Assembly: GCA_016185625.1 (NCBI GenBank)
Contig: JACPND010000036.1
Span: 1 to 49,404 of the forward strand
DNA: 49,404 bases
Direction: 5' to 3'
Origin: Candidatus Woesearchaeota archaeon
GTDB taxonomy: Archaea; Nanobdellota; Nanobdellia; Woesearchaeales; GW2011-AR9
Shown here: piece after piece, positions 13,865 to 23,551 of the stretch
Layout: each line of letters begins with the position of its first letter
Position numbering within the stretch: position 1 is the stretch's first letter
The notes under the pieces: generated by a model
Database searches by the model: none
Seen by the model: the letters and a program-made list of their open reading frames with translations, nothing else
Told to the model about the DNA's origin: nothing
Translations under genes and position numbers: made by a program

Positions 13865-16800
13865 TTTAGCACGCTATCACAATATTGCAATCCTCCTGAT
13901 TCAAAATCGGCTTTCACCGTGGTGATAAGATTGGCGATCTGTTCCAGATAATCAACCCAACTCCAGATATAAGTGCTGTAGGAACAAAATGACGCTGCCT
14001 GCCCGGAGACGGGACAAGCCAGCCCGCAGTAAGCTATATTCACTGTATGAACCAAGGCAATTGGATCCTTCCAGGCATCTCCCAGAGCCCGGATAGTTGA
14101 ATCCCAAAACTGCGAAAACGGAAAAATGTACCATAATTCACCGACGAAATACTTACAGGTCAACAATCCTTCCAGCTCGTTGCAGCCGGAAACAGTGGTC
14201 AATCCCGCTTTCACTTCATTTTGCAGGCAATAGATCTTTCTACATTTGATTTGACGATATTTATCTAAATTCTTCACGATGCCCGGCACGCAGAGCGTCG
14301 CCATGGACAAATACAAATTCTGTCTCACGTCCCGCCCTGGCTTGAACTGTCCTTCCACCGCTCCTAATGGACTAGTTGGGCTTTTCAAAATTTCCAGATT
14401 ATACATTGACAGCACGGTTTCCTGCCATTTTCCATACCACCCTAATTTTTCGGGAGTGGGGCGGCAGGATAACACTTGAATAGGCACATCAATCCAACCC
14501 ACGCGAGTATCGAGGTTTTTTTCAACAGTAGTCAATCCGAAGCACTCTGCAACCGATAGAGCCTGTCCGCCAGGGAGCGGCTTAAAAGCGTCTGTGGCTG
14601 TCTTTGCTGAACTCACTAAAGATATCGCTCCCGTCACCAAATGCACCGCCTGCACGCCATAATCAACCCACACCAATATTTTCTGCATCGTTCCGATGGC
14701 TCCCCACAATCCCGTCTCCACCGCCTCTTTCTCCTTCTTAATCAACTCCTCTAAATTCTCATCCTGCGCCCCCAAGGTTGAAAATCCAAAAGGAACTTTT
14801 ATCATAACCTCCTGATTCTCAATGCCCTGCACCACTTTCTTTCCCGCCTGAGAACTGATTTTCAGTGAGCATTTATATTTGATTTCCCTCGTCGTAAACA
14901 CGTCCGTCTGCTTGATACCAAATAATTCCCGTCCATTAAACGGCTCAAACTCGAGGATGATTTTTGGCTTGGGCAGACTCTCTCCTGCCGTACTCACACC
15001 GCCATATAACAGGCTCCTGCTCAGCACCGGCGCATTCTCATCCTCAGAAGTGCAATCGCCTGCCAATCCCATCTCCAGCACTTTCACCTCATCCGTAGCC
15101 GGTTTTAACTTCACTTCTATCGGAATGCGCGCTTTGGCCAGCTGCGTCACATCTAAATCCACAAACAGAACCAACGGCGTCACTTTCGCCACGCCCCAGA
15201 AATCAGGATTCGCTTCCTCCTCCACACCCAGCAACTCAACATTATACTTCCCTCTCTCGCCGGACTTCACATTCCTCGGTGATACTGTCCATACGCCTGC
15301 ATTTCCTGCTGTATCAGACACCCGTATCTCCAGCGGCACCAAACTATCGTATCCGCTTTTCACCGCAGGCGTTTCCAGCACGCAATTCCAAGCCGCTTCC
15401 TTCTTCTCACAAGCCTCTTCCGTAAATTCGATCCAACCCGCAGGAACATCCCCTGTTTCCAGATACAACTGTTCCGCGTCCATCACCAATTCACGTGCAT
15501 CCAGCAGCATCCGCAATCCACTAAACTCTTCCACTCTCAACTCCACATGAAAAACATCCTTGCTCTGGAAATAATTATGTTTCGCACCAGAAGTCACACC
15601 GTACAATTCCACGCCGGCAATTTTCGGAGCCGTATTATCCGCCTGTACTTCTATAGTCTCCAATTTACCCTCATTACCGACGTTATCTTCCAATTGTGCG
15701 ATGGTCACGCGAGCTGTATCCTGCGAGCCAAATCCTTTGCTCACTTTCCAGCGGCACTCAAACGCCTCGCCATCGTGCTCACAGGCATCCGGCTTCTGCG
15801 CGGTGCTTCCTCCGACTTCACCCAAATCCAGTTTCACATGATTTTCATCAATACCGGCGCCCACTTCTTTCACCCGCAGCACAAACACATTATCGCCATC
15901 TTTCACAAAACTCTGTTCCCCGTAATTCCGCTGCGTCCCAAAATACTCCGTCTCCGGGGCGGCACTATCCTTAGTAAACGAAGGAGGAGTGATGGTCTTC
16001 ACTTCTTCATTGCCTGCATCGTCAACTGCCGTAAAGGTAATGGAGATGCTTTCCGCCGGCTGGAATTTCACTTTTTCCCAAGTACAGGAATAGACGTTCA
16101 GCGTTCCGGTGAGAGCGCATTTCCCCGGCACATCCTTCATTGCTCCCTGTTCCGAACTCGCCAGAACCTCTTTCAGCGCGTGCTCCGTCACATTAATCGT
16201 AACATCACTTTCCGCTTCAAAACTGCCGATGAATTTCCCAAAATCCACCAATGACAGACTATTTTCCTGAATACTTGGCTTCACAAAATCAAGTGTCAGC
16301 GCCAGCGGATTGCTCGTCGCGCTATGCCCGAATCTATCCTCTGCGCGGATTTTAAACGACCGCGTTCCTTCTCCGGAAACACTCGCTTTTAATATTCCCG
16401 CAGACTCGCTCTCTGCAAAATTATAACTGCATTGCTCAGTTCCCGGCTCAGTTCCAAAACTAGAAATCGTTTGCAGCACCTCATTACTGCCAGCGTCCAC
16501 AATCTCTATCTTCTGCAGTCCCACACAGGGCGTTCCTTCTTCAACCGTAAAACTCATCCTTACTTTTTCTTTCTCCTGGATCACGCTCTCCAGATTCACC
16601 GTAGGAGCATCGCCATCAACATGAATCGCTGTGCTATCTGAAACTCCTCCGGGAACATAACTCACCTCAAATGTATACGAGCCTGATTTCACACCATTGC
16701 TCAATGGACTGACGTATTCGCAGCTCACGCCAAACGCTTCCGCACCGGAACAGGAATTAAATTGAACCTCATTAGTCCCGATCGTAATCTTCATCTCTTC

Positions 16801-17016
16801 CGGGTTCACTGTCTCCACGGCAGATACCTGTGCCTGCACTGTCCAGACATCGCCTGCGCCGTCAATAAAATTCTCGATGCCAACTTTCCCGGTATTTTTC
16901 GTGATCTGCACCGACGCCGCAGAAACATCCACCGAATACAGTGGAAGACCCACTACCAAAGCAATAATCCACAGTGCCTGCATCTTTCTCCAGTTCAAGT
17001 TCATGTTCCACTTCAT
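13861..17016 (-). CDS. Large exported protein with Ig-like/beta-sandwich domains
   Basis: A 1051-aa protein. Residues about 12-34 are a signal peptide or anchor (MQALWIIALVVGLPLYSVDV). Most of the chain, residues 35 to about 700, repeats beta-sandwich-like units with FKIRAEDRFGHSATS and VDDAGNEEVKTITPP type strands (bacterial/archaeal Ig-like pattern with D-x-A-G-N). Around 750-800 is an amphipathic/hydrophobic stretch. The C-terminal 200 aa are Cys-rich with hydrophobic segments (for example IALVHTVNIAYCGLACPVSG). ATGA overlaps on both sides tie it to the 790-aa gene and to leader5. Probable surface or adhesion component. Confidence 0.8.
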   Translation of the reverse strand: MKWNMNLNWRKMQALWIIALVVGLPLYSVDVSAASVQITKNTGKVGIENFIDGAGDVWTVQAQVSAVETVNPEEMKITIGTNEVQFNSCSGAEAFGVSCEYVSPLSNGVKSGSYTFEVSYVPGGVSDSTAIHVDGDAPTVNLESVIQEKEKVRMSFTVEEGTPCVGLQKIEIVDAGSNEVLQTISSFGTEPGTEQCSYNFAESESAGILKASVSGEGTRSFKIRAEDRFGHSATSNPLALTLDFVKPSIQENSLSLVDFGKFIGSFEAESDVTINVTEHALKEVLASSEQGAMKDVPGKCALTGTLNVYSCTWEKVKFQPAESISITFTAVDDAGNEEVKTITPPSFTKDSAAPETEYFGTQRNYGEQSFVKDGDNVFVLRVKEVGAGIDENHVKLDLGEVGGSTAQKPDACEHDGEAFECRWKVSKGFGSQDTARVTIAQLEDNVGNEGKLETIEVQADNTAPKIAGVELYGVTSGAKHNYFQSKDVFHVELRVEEFSGLRMLLDARELVMDAEQLYLETGDVPAGWIEFTEEACEKKEAAWNCVLETPAVKSGYDSLVPLEIRVSDTAGNAGVWTVSPRNVKSGERGKYNVELLGVEEEANPDFWGVAKVTPLVLFVDLDVTQLAKARIPIEVKLKPATDEVKVLEMGLAGDCTSEDENAPVLSRSLLYGGVSTAGESLPKPKIILEFEPFNGRELFGIKQTDVFTTREIKYKCSLKISSQAGKKVVQGIENQEVMIKVPFGFSTLGAQDENLEELIKKEKEAVETGLWGAIGTMQKILVWVDYGVQAVHLVTGAISLVSSAKTATDAFKPLPGGQALSVAECFGLTTVEKNLDTRVGWIDVPIQVLSCRPTPEKLGWYGKWQETVLSMYNLEILKSPTSPLGAVEGQFKPGRDVRQNLYLSMATLCVPGIVKNLDKYRQIKCRKIYCLQNEVKAGLTTVSGCNELEGLLTCKYFVGELWYIFPFSQFWDSTIRALGDAWKDPIALVHTVNIAYCGLACPVSGQAASFCSYSTYIWSWVDYLEQIANLITTVKADFESGGLQYCDSVLK

Positions 17017-19385
17017 GTAAAGCTTGGCTCCAATTCTTTTCGCACTTGTTGAGACAGATTGCCTAACTGCCCCATCACCTGCAGATCTTCCAGCACCCGT
17101 TGATCGGCAGGCACATTCTTCTCATCAAATCCTAACACATAAAACGTGATTTTATCTGATCCATAGAGCTGCTCAGGTGTTATTTTCACATAAGTCTTGG
17201 GCGTATCCCAGCTCACCTGCCCCACTAACAGCGAATCTAACACCTGCTCCTGAAATGTAAAGCAGCAGCCATCAACATCAAAACAGGCCACCGCTTCCGT
17301 AATCCCGCTGGTGCAGCGTTCTCCTTTGGGAATCGCCACTGGTTCTGTACTCGTCACCAGACCTGTCACTTCATACAGTCCGGGGACTAATTGCACTTCC
17401 GCCTCCGCCTTTCCTTTCAGCTGCGCACTCGCCATTAGCTCATCACCTAAGACAAATGGATTCAGATCGCCTACCCGCCGCAGCATAATAGTCGCATCTT
17501 CCTTCTCATTCAGATTTTGGACGCTATTTGAAAAAACCCAGCGATGTTTCTCCTTCAGTATCGTGGGGGTATAAGAATATAATTCCTCGCCGCCAAATAA
17601 TCCCTGCGTCGTGCATTTCACACCAACACATTTCTCCAGATTTTTCTTTTTCACGTCCACTTTAATAGTTCTCAGTTTATGCATCTCCATGACCTTCTCT
17701 GTCCATCCCGCAACGGCATAGCCAATAACTCCTGGCGTTTCTTTATAATGATAGGTATCCAGCGGATAAAAATTCGTCAAATATTCGGCTTTCACGACGC
17801 TTCCCACCCCGCCATAGACAGCTGGATATTTCACCGCCAGCCCGCCATGAGCATCGGTCAATCCCATCACGCAGTCGCCCTGCTCCGGAACAGAAAAGCC
17901 GATCTGCACCGCTTCTAACGGCTCTTTGGTAAAGCTGTCTACCACCACGGTCTTTATCAATTCCGTGTTCCGCTTGTCGCAGACCATGCTCTTTCCCAGG
18001 GCGACAATCGGCGGCGGCAGGACCTCTCCCGAACGGGGAATCTCATTGTTGCGGATAGTGGCTTCCAGCGCAAACAGAAACGTAAAGCCTTCCCCTTTCA
18101 ACGCTGCGGGATCACGGATGGTAATCAGCACCGGATAGCTCAGATCGTAGGTCGTGTAATAATGCTGCGTCGCGAACTGCAGTGCATAATAATTCACCGG
18201 CGTAGAACTCGGGCCAATCTGTCCGCTTTTGTCATTCGCATCAAAATAAAGCTCCCAGCCGAAATAATCAAAACTCACTTCTAATCCGGATCCTTTCTCC
18301 AGAGGGATAATAGTATTATCATAATTCTTCTGATGCAGATCACTCAGTTCCGCAACCGCACCTTTTCGATAATCAAAGCGATAAAAATCCCTGCTGGCCA
18401 AATACCGTAATACCGGAACATACGACACTAATAAGCCTTTCATACGTTCTTTAATCTCCGCTTCACTCCAATACACTGTCGGAATCAAATCAAATGTCAT
18501 CGCTTCCATCGGCGGCAGCTTGTCCACTGCCACACCGCCGTAACTGGAGATCAAGTCCAAAGCCTGCCGCTCGATAAAACTGGCAGTGCGTTCTACGTCG
18601 GCTAACTCAGCTGCTGTCTCATAATATTTCTTCAACTCCAGCGGCACTTTAACATAAAACTGTTCCATCTTTTGTTCAGCTGTTCCTCGCCTTGCGGTCA
18701 GCGGCATCTCCAGCCAGAAATTCACGGTATTATCACCGATGATAACCTGCACTTCCCTCCCTCCTATCTCTTCACTTTGCTCAGGCAGCTCTACGGTAAA
18801 TCCCTGTTGCGTAAAGGGAGCATACTCCTGCAGGCAGTCCGCGAGCTTCTCTTCCACGAATCGTGAAAGCTGCGCTTCAATGCTCAGGACGGGATCTTCC
18901 TTGTTGTAGAGCTTCGGCTGCAAGGTCGCAAACTGCACCACCAGCTCAGCATTTGGTTTCACATTATAATGCCAATATGGCACTTTCAATGGTTCCAGAT
19001 TAAGGCCGTCTGCGTCGGTGGGATTGGTTGCAGAATACGTGCCCACTAACTCTGGATAAAGATAGCCGCCCTGTTGGCCGAGAATATGCAGGCCTTTGAT
19101 GCCCACCTGGGAAAGGCAATTCTCAGTGTACGTCTGAATGGGCTGGAATTCCTGCGGTACTTGGGCAATGACTGGTTCGCCTTCGGCGGTTACTTTCTCT
19201 TTCACCACTTTTTTCGTGACGTAGGTTACGCCGGCAAACGTAAACAGAATGACGATGCCAATAATAATGAAGATAGTTACCTGTCCTTTTCTGTCAAGTC
19301 CTTTCCTAGTGGATCTTTTTCTGCCGATGGGGTTATCAAAATTCCTAAAACTAGTACTATCTCCGCGCCTCTTTTGTACGTCCAT
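17013..19385 (-). CDS. Large membrane-anchored protein with class III (pilin-like) signal
   Basis: A 790-aa protein starting MDVQKRRGDSTSFRNFDNP. Residues about 31-55 read DRKGQVTIFIIIGIVILFTF: a charged stretch, G|Q cleavage-like site and hydrophobic helix typical of archaeal class III signals processed by PibD/FlaK peptidase. The exposed part is beta-rich, with Cys pairs late in the chain (CVGVKC; CFDVDGCCF). The start at 19385 fits a TATA box at 19412-19423; the frame open to 19445 would begin upstream of the promoter. It is the first gene of the operon ending at 4067. A prepilin peptidase is encoded at 28874. Confidence 0.8.
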   Translation of the reverse strand: MDVQKRRGDSTSFRNFDNPIGRKRSTRKGLDRKGQVTIFIIIGIVILFTFAGVTYVTKKVVKEKVTAEGEPVIAQVPQEFQPIQTYTENCLSQVGIKGLHILGQQGGYLYPELVGTYSATNPTDADGLNLEPLKVPYWHYNVKPNAELVVQFATLQPKLYNKEDPVLSIEAQLSRFVEEKLADCLQEYAPFTQQGFTVELPEQSEEIGGREVQVIIGDNTVNFWLEMPLTARRGTAEQKMEQFYVKVPLELKKYYETAAELADVERTASFIERQALDLISSYGGVAVDKLPPMEAMTFDLIPTVYWSEAEIKERMKGLLVSYVPVLRYLASRDFYRFDYRKGAVAELSDLHQKNYDNTIIPLEKGSGLEVSFDYFGWELYFDANDKSGQIGPSSTPVNYYALQFATQHYYTTYDLSYPVLITIRDPAALKGEGFTFLFALEATIRNNEIPRSGEVLPPPIVALGKSMVCDKRNTELIKTVVVDSFTKEPLEAVQIGFSVPEQGDCVMGLTDAHGGLAVKYPAVYGGVGSVVKAEYLTNFYPLDTYHYKETPGVIGYAVAGWTEKVMEMHKLRTIKVDVKKKNLEKCVGVKCTTQGLFGGEELYSYTPTILKEKHRWVFSNSVQNLNEKEDATIMLRRVGDLNPFVLGDELMASAQLKGKAEAEVQLVPGLYEVTGLVTSTEPVAIPKGERCTSGITEAVACFDVDGCCFTFQEQVLDSLLVGQVSWDTPKTYVKITPEQLYGSDKITFYVLGFDEKNVPADQRVLEDLQVMGQLGNLSQQVRKELEPSFT

Positions 19386-19411
19386 TGTAATAGGTGTAAG
19401 GAAAGAATGAG

Positions 19412-19423
19412 GATATATAAAGG
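19412..19423 (-). promoter_or_regulatory. TATA box of the 15-kb surface-protein/cassette operon
   Basis: CTTTATATATCC on the minus strand lies 27 nt upstream of the ATG at 19385. No other strong promoter is evident between the genes down to 4067, which overlap or abut. A single transcript is therefore plausible, although internal promoters inside cassettes are not excluded. Confidence 0.55.
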
Positions 19424-19529
19424 TTTTGTGCGTGGCGTTGCACAAATTATTGACTTTTTTGTCTCACTTTTTACCACAAGAAATTTAATGAGAAAGGCCT
19501 TGTTGTACTATTACCAATAGGAATGTCCC

Positions 19530-19823
19530 ATGGGATTTTTCATACCTCACGAGCAAGCAGCAGTGGTTAAGTACTTAGTACTTAGTGAGCCGAAAGGCTA
19601 CATGGGAAAAAGTCCAGAGGACAATTATCTGAATCGGGCGATGAGCAGAGCGATGGGCACATCTACGCCGATAAGAACGGAGCGAAATGTAACGACGGAT
19701 TTGTATACATCTGCAACGGGCATAACTTCAGATCTGTATCAGATATCAATCTCGCCGGGAGCACTCCCGGGAAAGTATGCAGCTTCTACTGGCTATGATG
19801 TTGGATCCGGTTACCGGCATTAA
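19530..19823 (+). CDS. Hypothetical 97-aa protein
   Basis: Starts MGFFIPHEQAAVVKYLVLSE. The C-terminal half is rich in Thr, Ser, Tyr and Gly (TSATGITSDLYQISISPGAL), with no transmembrane helix. The frame shows reasonable amino-acid make-up and is not antisense to another gene except for a 4-nt overlap with the 3' end of the ATPase gene. TAATAGGAATG lies upstream, a poor ribosome site. I do not recognise the family. Confidence 0.45.
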   Translation: MGFFIPHEQAAVVKYLVLSEPKGYMGKSPEDNYLNRAMSRAMGTSTPIRTERNVTTDLYTSATGITSDLYQISISPGALPGKYAASTGYDVGSGYRH

Positions 19824-21040
19824 AACGGCTTTTGAATAAATTCTTTCAATGGAAGCATATTCTTCCCGCTCGTCGATGCTGTAATCAGCAAAGGAGTAAA
19901 CGCTTTATGTTTTTTCAGGAATTCTTTTAATCCCTCTTGTTCCCGTTCGGGGATCTCGTCTGTGGCAGTGACATTAATGGCGGTCTTTTCTACAATAAAA
20001 TCAACCTCGTTTCGTGCAGATGACCAATAATGAACATCGGGATATCTCGCAGCCAGATGAATTAAAACAGTGTTTTCAAACATTTGCCCCCTGTTTTTCA
20101 TGTACTTCACACTCACCACGTTAATTAATCCATTATCCAGCACGTATAATTTTGGCAGTTTGGTGACGTCGTGCCTGGTTTTGAGAGAATAAGAGAACCA
20201 AGAAACCTCATACAGAAGATAGGCTTCAATGAGATAGCTGACATATAATGAGACGGCTTTCTGAGAAATGCCAAATATTCTCGCGAGTTTGCTGATGCTT
20301 ACTTTACCGCCGGCCGCACTTATCAAATACGTTGCAATTTCCATCAATTGCTTGGTATTCCTGATGTCATGCCTATCCACCACATCTTTATAAATAATGT
20401 CCGTGAGGTACTGCTGAAGCAGTGTCCTTTTCTTAAACTCTGAAGGCTGCAATACCACTTCGGGAAAACCGCCAAACTCTAAATATTCCTGCAGGGTCCC
20501 GGTACTGCTAAAAGAGCAGAACTCTGAGAAAGAAAGCGGGCGAACGATAAAAGTGAGATTTCTTCCGGTCATCACGGTAGACGATTCTCGCAACATCAGC
20601 TCCGAAGATGAGCCAGTCACCACAAACTTAATTTTTTCCTGGCGGTCGTAGTACGTTCTAATCCATGTTTCCCAACCTTTGATCTTTTGCACTTCATCAA
20701 TGAACATATACACTTTTTCCCGATTTTTGGTATGCTTCTGATACGTTTTGAGAATTTCCTCCAGAAGGTCAACTTTTAAATGAGGGGCGAAATTGTAATC
20801 CTCCAGGTTGAGATATAAAATCTGAAGCGGATTTGTACCCTGGCTTATCAGTTCCTGTATTAATTGCCTCAAAATCATAGACTTGCCGGAACGGCGGATT
20901 CCTTGCAGGATCAGTACCTCTTTATTGTCTATAAAAGGATAAATCCAGTTAAGGTAATTTGGGCGGGGAATTCCCGCATCCAGCGGTTTCTGCCAAGGGT
21001 TCCATTTTTGCAGCACTTCGACGATGATAGAGGTATCCAT
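19820..21040 (-). CDS. AAA+ family ATPase with DUF4143 C-terminus
   Basis: A 406-aa protein. Walker A is GIRRSGKS (residues 47-54). Walker B is VYMFIDEVQKI (about 106-116). A sensor-like VVTGSSSELM follows, then a winged-helix segment (ISKLARIFGISQKAVSLYV) and a DUF4143 nuclease-like C-terminal domain with ARNEVDFIV (about 345-353). The family is abundant in archaea; roles are poorly known, with links to mobile elements and TA. A TATA-like TTTATAAATAAAT about 20 nt before the ATG suggests a leaderless transcript. Confidence 0.88.
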   Translation of the reverse strand: MDTSIIVEVLQKWNPWQKPLDAGIPRPNYLNWIYPFIDNKEVLILQGIRRSGKSMILRQLIQELISQGTNPLQILYLNLEDYNFAPHLKVDLLEEILKTYQKHTKNREKVYMFIDEVQKIKGWETWIRTYYDRQEKIKFVVTGSSSELMLRESSTVMTGRNLTFIVRPLSFSEFCSFSSTGTLQEYLEFGGFPEVVLQPSEFKKRTLLQQYLTDIIYKDVVDRHDIRNTKQLMEIATYLISAAGGKVSISKLARIFGISQKAVSLYVSYLIEAYLLYEVSWFSYSLKTRHDVTKLPKLYVLDNGLINVVSVKYMKNRGQMFENTVLIHLAARYPDVHYWSSARNEVDFIVEKTAINVTATDEIPEREQEGLKEFLKKHKAFTPLLITASTSGKNMLPLKEFIQKPF

Positions 21041-21350
21041 AGCCTAGCATATTTCTCATTTATTTATAAATGTTTCTATTAAGATGAGAACCTATATAAA
21101 TAAAATTAAATTCTATTTATTAAATTTATAAATGTTCTTCTTATAAGTAAGTATAGCCATGGAAAAAGAATAACTGGCTCTGGCCATTTTTTTAAAAAGA
21201 ATCTAAAGAGGCCAGAACCCAGGTCAGCCGAGGGATTTCCCTAGGGGATGTCCGCCTGCCGCCGGTGGCGTTTGCCTTGGAAAGCGAAAGAGCCGCAACC
21301 AGTTTTCAGAATTATTTTGAAATAATATGGGAGACCGCTCAGAAATAGCC
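21041..21350. other. AT-rich intergenic region with a stem-loop
   Basis: No convincing gene. It contains two direct copies of ATTTATAAATGTT (near 21059 and 21123), promoter-like TATATAAAT runs, and a 7-bp stem TCTGGCC/GGCCAGA (21179-21216). The sequence then becomes GC-richer and leads into the structured repeat at 21351. Short frames here shadow the repeat. Confidence 0.4.
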
Positions 21351-21718
21351 GTAATACTTCAGCATCCTGAAGTGAAGCGTTACCATCTTCTCGCCTCTGG
21401 ATGTTTTTATCGAGGACAGACACAAGAAATGAAGCAACAACTTCATTTCTGTGCTGAAAACGAATCGTTGTTTGTTTTCATGCATCTCCGTAAGAGACAA
21501 CCCTCTGTCTGTTCGATACTTTCTTTGAAGAGGCTCGACCTGCAAGTATCCTATGCGAGATTCTCAGGTGGGGCACTCACTCCGTTCGACCCCACGACGA
21601 TAGGTTGTTGCACTATGGGGGATTTTTCCGCAGAAATATCCCCCTGACGTACGACTCGCCTAGTGTAACTGGCGGCGTGACCTTATGATGGTAACGCTTC
21701 ATATTGCTGAAGTACTAC
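21351..21718. repeat. Structured element A with terminal inverted repeats
   Basis: The left end (21351-21387, with TACTTCAGCA and TGAAGCGTTACCATC) matches the reverse complement of the right end (21687-21718) apart from a 5-nt gap and a few changes. Between them lies a chain of stems: ACTTCAG-catc-CTGAAGT, AGAAATGAAG-caacaa-CTTCATTTCT, GAAAAC/GTTTTC, GTGGGG/CCCCAC, GGGGGA/TCCCCC and CGCCtAGT/ACTgGCG. No protein is encoded. Homologous to the element at 49130. It looks like a MITE-like element or a structured RNA. Confidence 0.7.
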
Positions 21719-21733
21719 AAATAAAATAGCCGG

Positions 21734-21760
21734 AATATTTATAAATACATACATGTATAC
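21734..21760 (+). promoter_or_regulatory. VapBC promoter with palindromic operator
   Basis: A TATA box (AATATTTATAAATA, 21734-21746) is followed at once by the palindrome ATACATGTAT (21749-21758) and the overlapping GTATAC. The ATG of vapB is 9 nt further on. Placement over the transcription start suits autorepression by the antitoxin-toxin complex. Inferred from position. Confidence 0.5.
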
Positions 21761-21768
21761 ATACAGCT

Positions 21769-21999
21769 ATGACCAAAGTAATCTCTATTTCCGATCAAGC
21801 ATATGGAGAGTTGAGCGGCATTAAAAATACTGGAGAGTCTTTTTCAGGAGTAATTTTGCGAGTCGTGCAGAAGGAAAAACGAAAATCGTTGCTGGATTTT
21901 TTTGGAAAATGGCCGGGAAGTAAAACGGAACTTGATTCAATAAAAAAGGAATTGGAAGCGGCTAGGAGAACGTTTAAAACAAGAGATGTGGCTTTCTAA
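21769..21999 (+). CDS. vapB: VapB-type antitoxin (DUF217 family)
   Basis: A 76-aa protein starting MTKVISISDQAYGELSGIKN. The opening matches the DUF217/COG1753 antitoxin pattern (K-x-I-x-I-x-x-x-x-Y-x-x-L), a ribbon-helix-helix-like DNA-binding part, with a C-terminal helical region (DSIKKELEAARRTFKTRD) for binding the toxin. Its last base is shared with the vapC start codon, so translation is coupled. Confidence 0.85.
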   Translation: MTKVISISDQAYGELSGIKNTGESFSGVILRVVQKEKRKSLLDFFGKWPGSKTELDSIKKELEAARRTFKTRDVAF

Positions 22000-22394
22000 T
22001 GTACTGCTTTGATACAAACATCGCCATAGATATCTTCCGTGGAGATAGGGCGTTGCGAAGAAAGTTAGAACTGGCTCAGAAACTGGGCGTCGATGTTTCC
22101 ATAACTTTATTATCACTATGTGAACTGCTGAAAGGAGCGTATCTTTCTTCAAGGAGAGACGAAGCCTTAGCCTTGATTCAGGAATTCGCAAGAAATATTA
22201 CTCTTCTCAATCTAAGCGGAAAGAGCTGTGAATTGTTTGCAATGGATTATGCATACCTTAAAGAGAAAGGAATTCCATTACCAGAACTGGATTTGCTTAT
22301 TGGCAGTGTCGCCAAGGCAGAAGGAAAGATATTCGTAACGAGGAATGCCAAACATTTCAATACCATACCGGACTTAAAAGTTGAAGTATGGTAA
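21999..22394 (+). CDS. vapC: VapC-type PIN-domain RNase toxin
   Basis: A 131-aa protein. PIN acidic residues are visible: D5 in CFDTNIAIDIF, E in LLSLCELLKGAYL (about residue 42), and D in PELDLLIGSVA with the following TRNAKHFNTI motif. This set coordinates Mg2+ for RNA cleavage; VapC toxins usually cut tRNA or rRNA. Length is normal and the gene looks intact. It converges with the HD-protein gene 3 nt later. Confidence 0.92.
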   Translation: MYCFDTNIAIDIFRGDRALRRKLELAQKLGVDVSITLLSLCELLKGAYLSSRRDEALALIQEFARNITLLNLSGKSCELFAMDYAYLKEKGIPLPELDLLIGSVAKAEGKIFVTRNAKHFNTIPDLKVEVW

Positions 22395-22396
22395 TC

Positions 22397-23551
22397 TCAC
22401 ACCGTAAACAATCCCGAACTGCTGAATTTTCCTAACACGTATTCCTTCTGGTAGAGCAGGCGAACCAATACTTCGGTTAAGGCAAAGGCATCTTTATAAT
22501 TCAATAACGCCTGGAGCTGTTTCTCAGAATAGTGAAAATCCTGAAAGAACTTATGGCAATATTCTTTCTCGCGTTCGGCGTGCTTCTCGTATTCCTTCCA
22601 CTGATGATGCAGGCGGCAGTCATACTTCCGTACGATTTCAGAATAAAGTTTCATCGGATGCATCTCCTGCGGATCCCACTTTGTCACTTCCCACAGGCCT
22701 TTGGTCTGGAAGGTATAGCGATGAAAAGCCAATTCAAGAATGGGAACTGTCTTCCGGATGCCTTTCTGCAGATTCTGATAGCAGATGTTCACAAAGGCAT
22801 CATAGGTCGCCTTGCAGCATTTGTTGAACAAGCGTTCTGTCGAAGACCATTTCTGCCGTGAACCCAGCCCCACGAATTCATGTTGCTCGAGCAGATGCTC
22901 TTTGGCGCTGTTCAAAATAAAAATATTCTTAAAGCATTGATACAGCTTTTGCTCGTCGGTAAATTCGTTAAGGGAAAGGACGTTATGGGTGCGGTCCGCT
23001 AATTTTACCTGAATCGCCCGCTCACGAATGGCTTTATCGGGATGGGTGAAAATTTCAGTGATGTAATGGTAATAATCATGGCGCTTGTGGTTCGTGAGTA
23101 CGATTGCCAGCTCCATGATGGCGCGAATGTCGTCTTCCGGAATCCGGTTCTGGCTCGCTTCGGCAAGCAGTCCTTCCTGCAATTCTCTGATGACCTGGCG
23201 TTCATACTGTTCGAGGACTTTGATGTCAGCAGTATTTTCTTCTTTCTTGAAGAGGTCTACTTTTTCTTCAATGAGGTCGTGGATCAACCCCGCGCTAAAG
23301 GTAAGATAGTCCATAATATTTGCTTTTTGCAGGTAGAGTACGATGTTCAGCGGATGAATGAAAGCATTCTTGCCGTTTTTTCGCCGGGGGAAATGGATGT
23401 ATTCCTTTCTTGTTTTGGTGTACAGAAAAGAGAATAATCGTGATTGAGGTGTCGGGATAGCGGTCAAGAAGGCAGAGAGAGGCATAATTTTGTTTACGGG
23501 CTGCCAGAAGTCGAGAATCCGAAAAAACGCATATTCTGGTGTCGTTTTCAT
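22397..23551 (-). CDS. HD-domain phosphohydrolase, RelA/SpoT-hydrolase-like
   Basis: A 384-aa protein. HD-type metal ligands are H66 (FIHPLNIVL), H91-D92 (GLIHDLIEEK) and D186 (VKLADRTHNV), in the order and spacing seen in RelA/SpoT hydrolase domains. No synthetase, TGS or ACT domain follows; the C-terminal half is helical and unrecognised. A (p)ppGpp or other nucleotide hydrolase is likely. The start overlaps the end of the phosphodiesterase gene by 4 nt (ATGA). A synthetase-like gene is encoded at 34829. Confidence 0.82.
   Translation of the reverse strand: MKTTPEYAFFRILDFWQPVNKIMPLSAFLTAIPTPQSRLFSFLYTKTRKEYIHFPRRKNGKNAFIHPLNIVLYLQKANIMDYLTFSAGLIHDLIEEKVDLFKKEENTADIKVLEQYERQVIRELQEGLLAEASQNRIPEDDIRAIMELAIVLTNHKRHDYYHYITEIFTHPDKAIRERAIQVKLADRTHNVLSLNEFTDEQKLYQCFKNIFILNSAKEHLLEQHEFVGLGSRQKWSSTERLFNKCCKATYDAFVNICYQNLQKGIRKTVPILELAFHRYTFQTKGLWEVTKWDPQEMHPMKLYSEIVRKYDCRLHHQWKEYEKHAEREKEYCHKFFQDFHYSEKQLQALLNYKDAFALTEVLVRLLYQKEYVLGKFSSSGLFTV

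Noticed and set aside
14879-16254. Long plus-strand frames of 223 and 235 aa
   Set aside because: Antisense shadows of the 1051-aa gene with Ser/Pro/His-rich composition and no ribosome sites.
21241-21647. Overlapping short frames on both strands in the structured element
   Set aside because: They follow the hairpin repeats; similar frames at 49089-49353 share residues only because the DNA repeat is shared.
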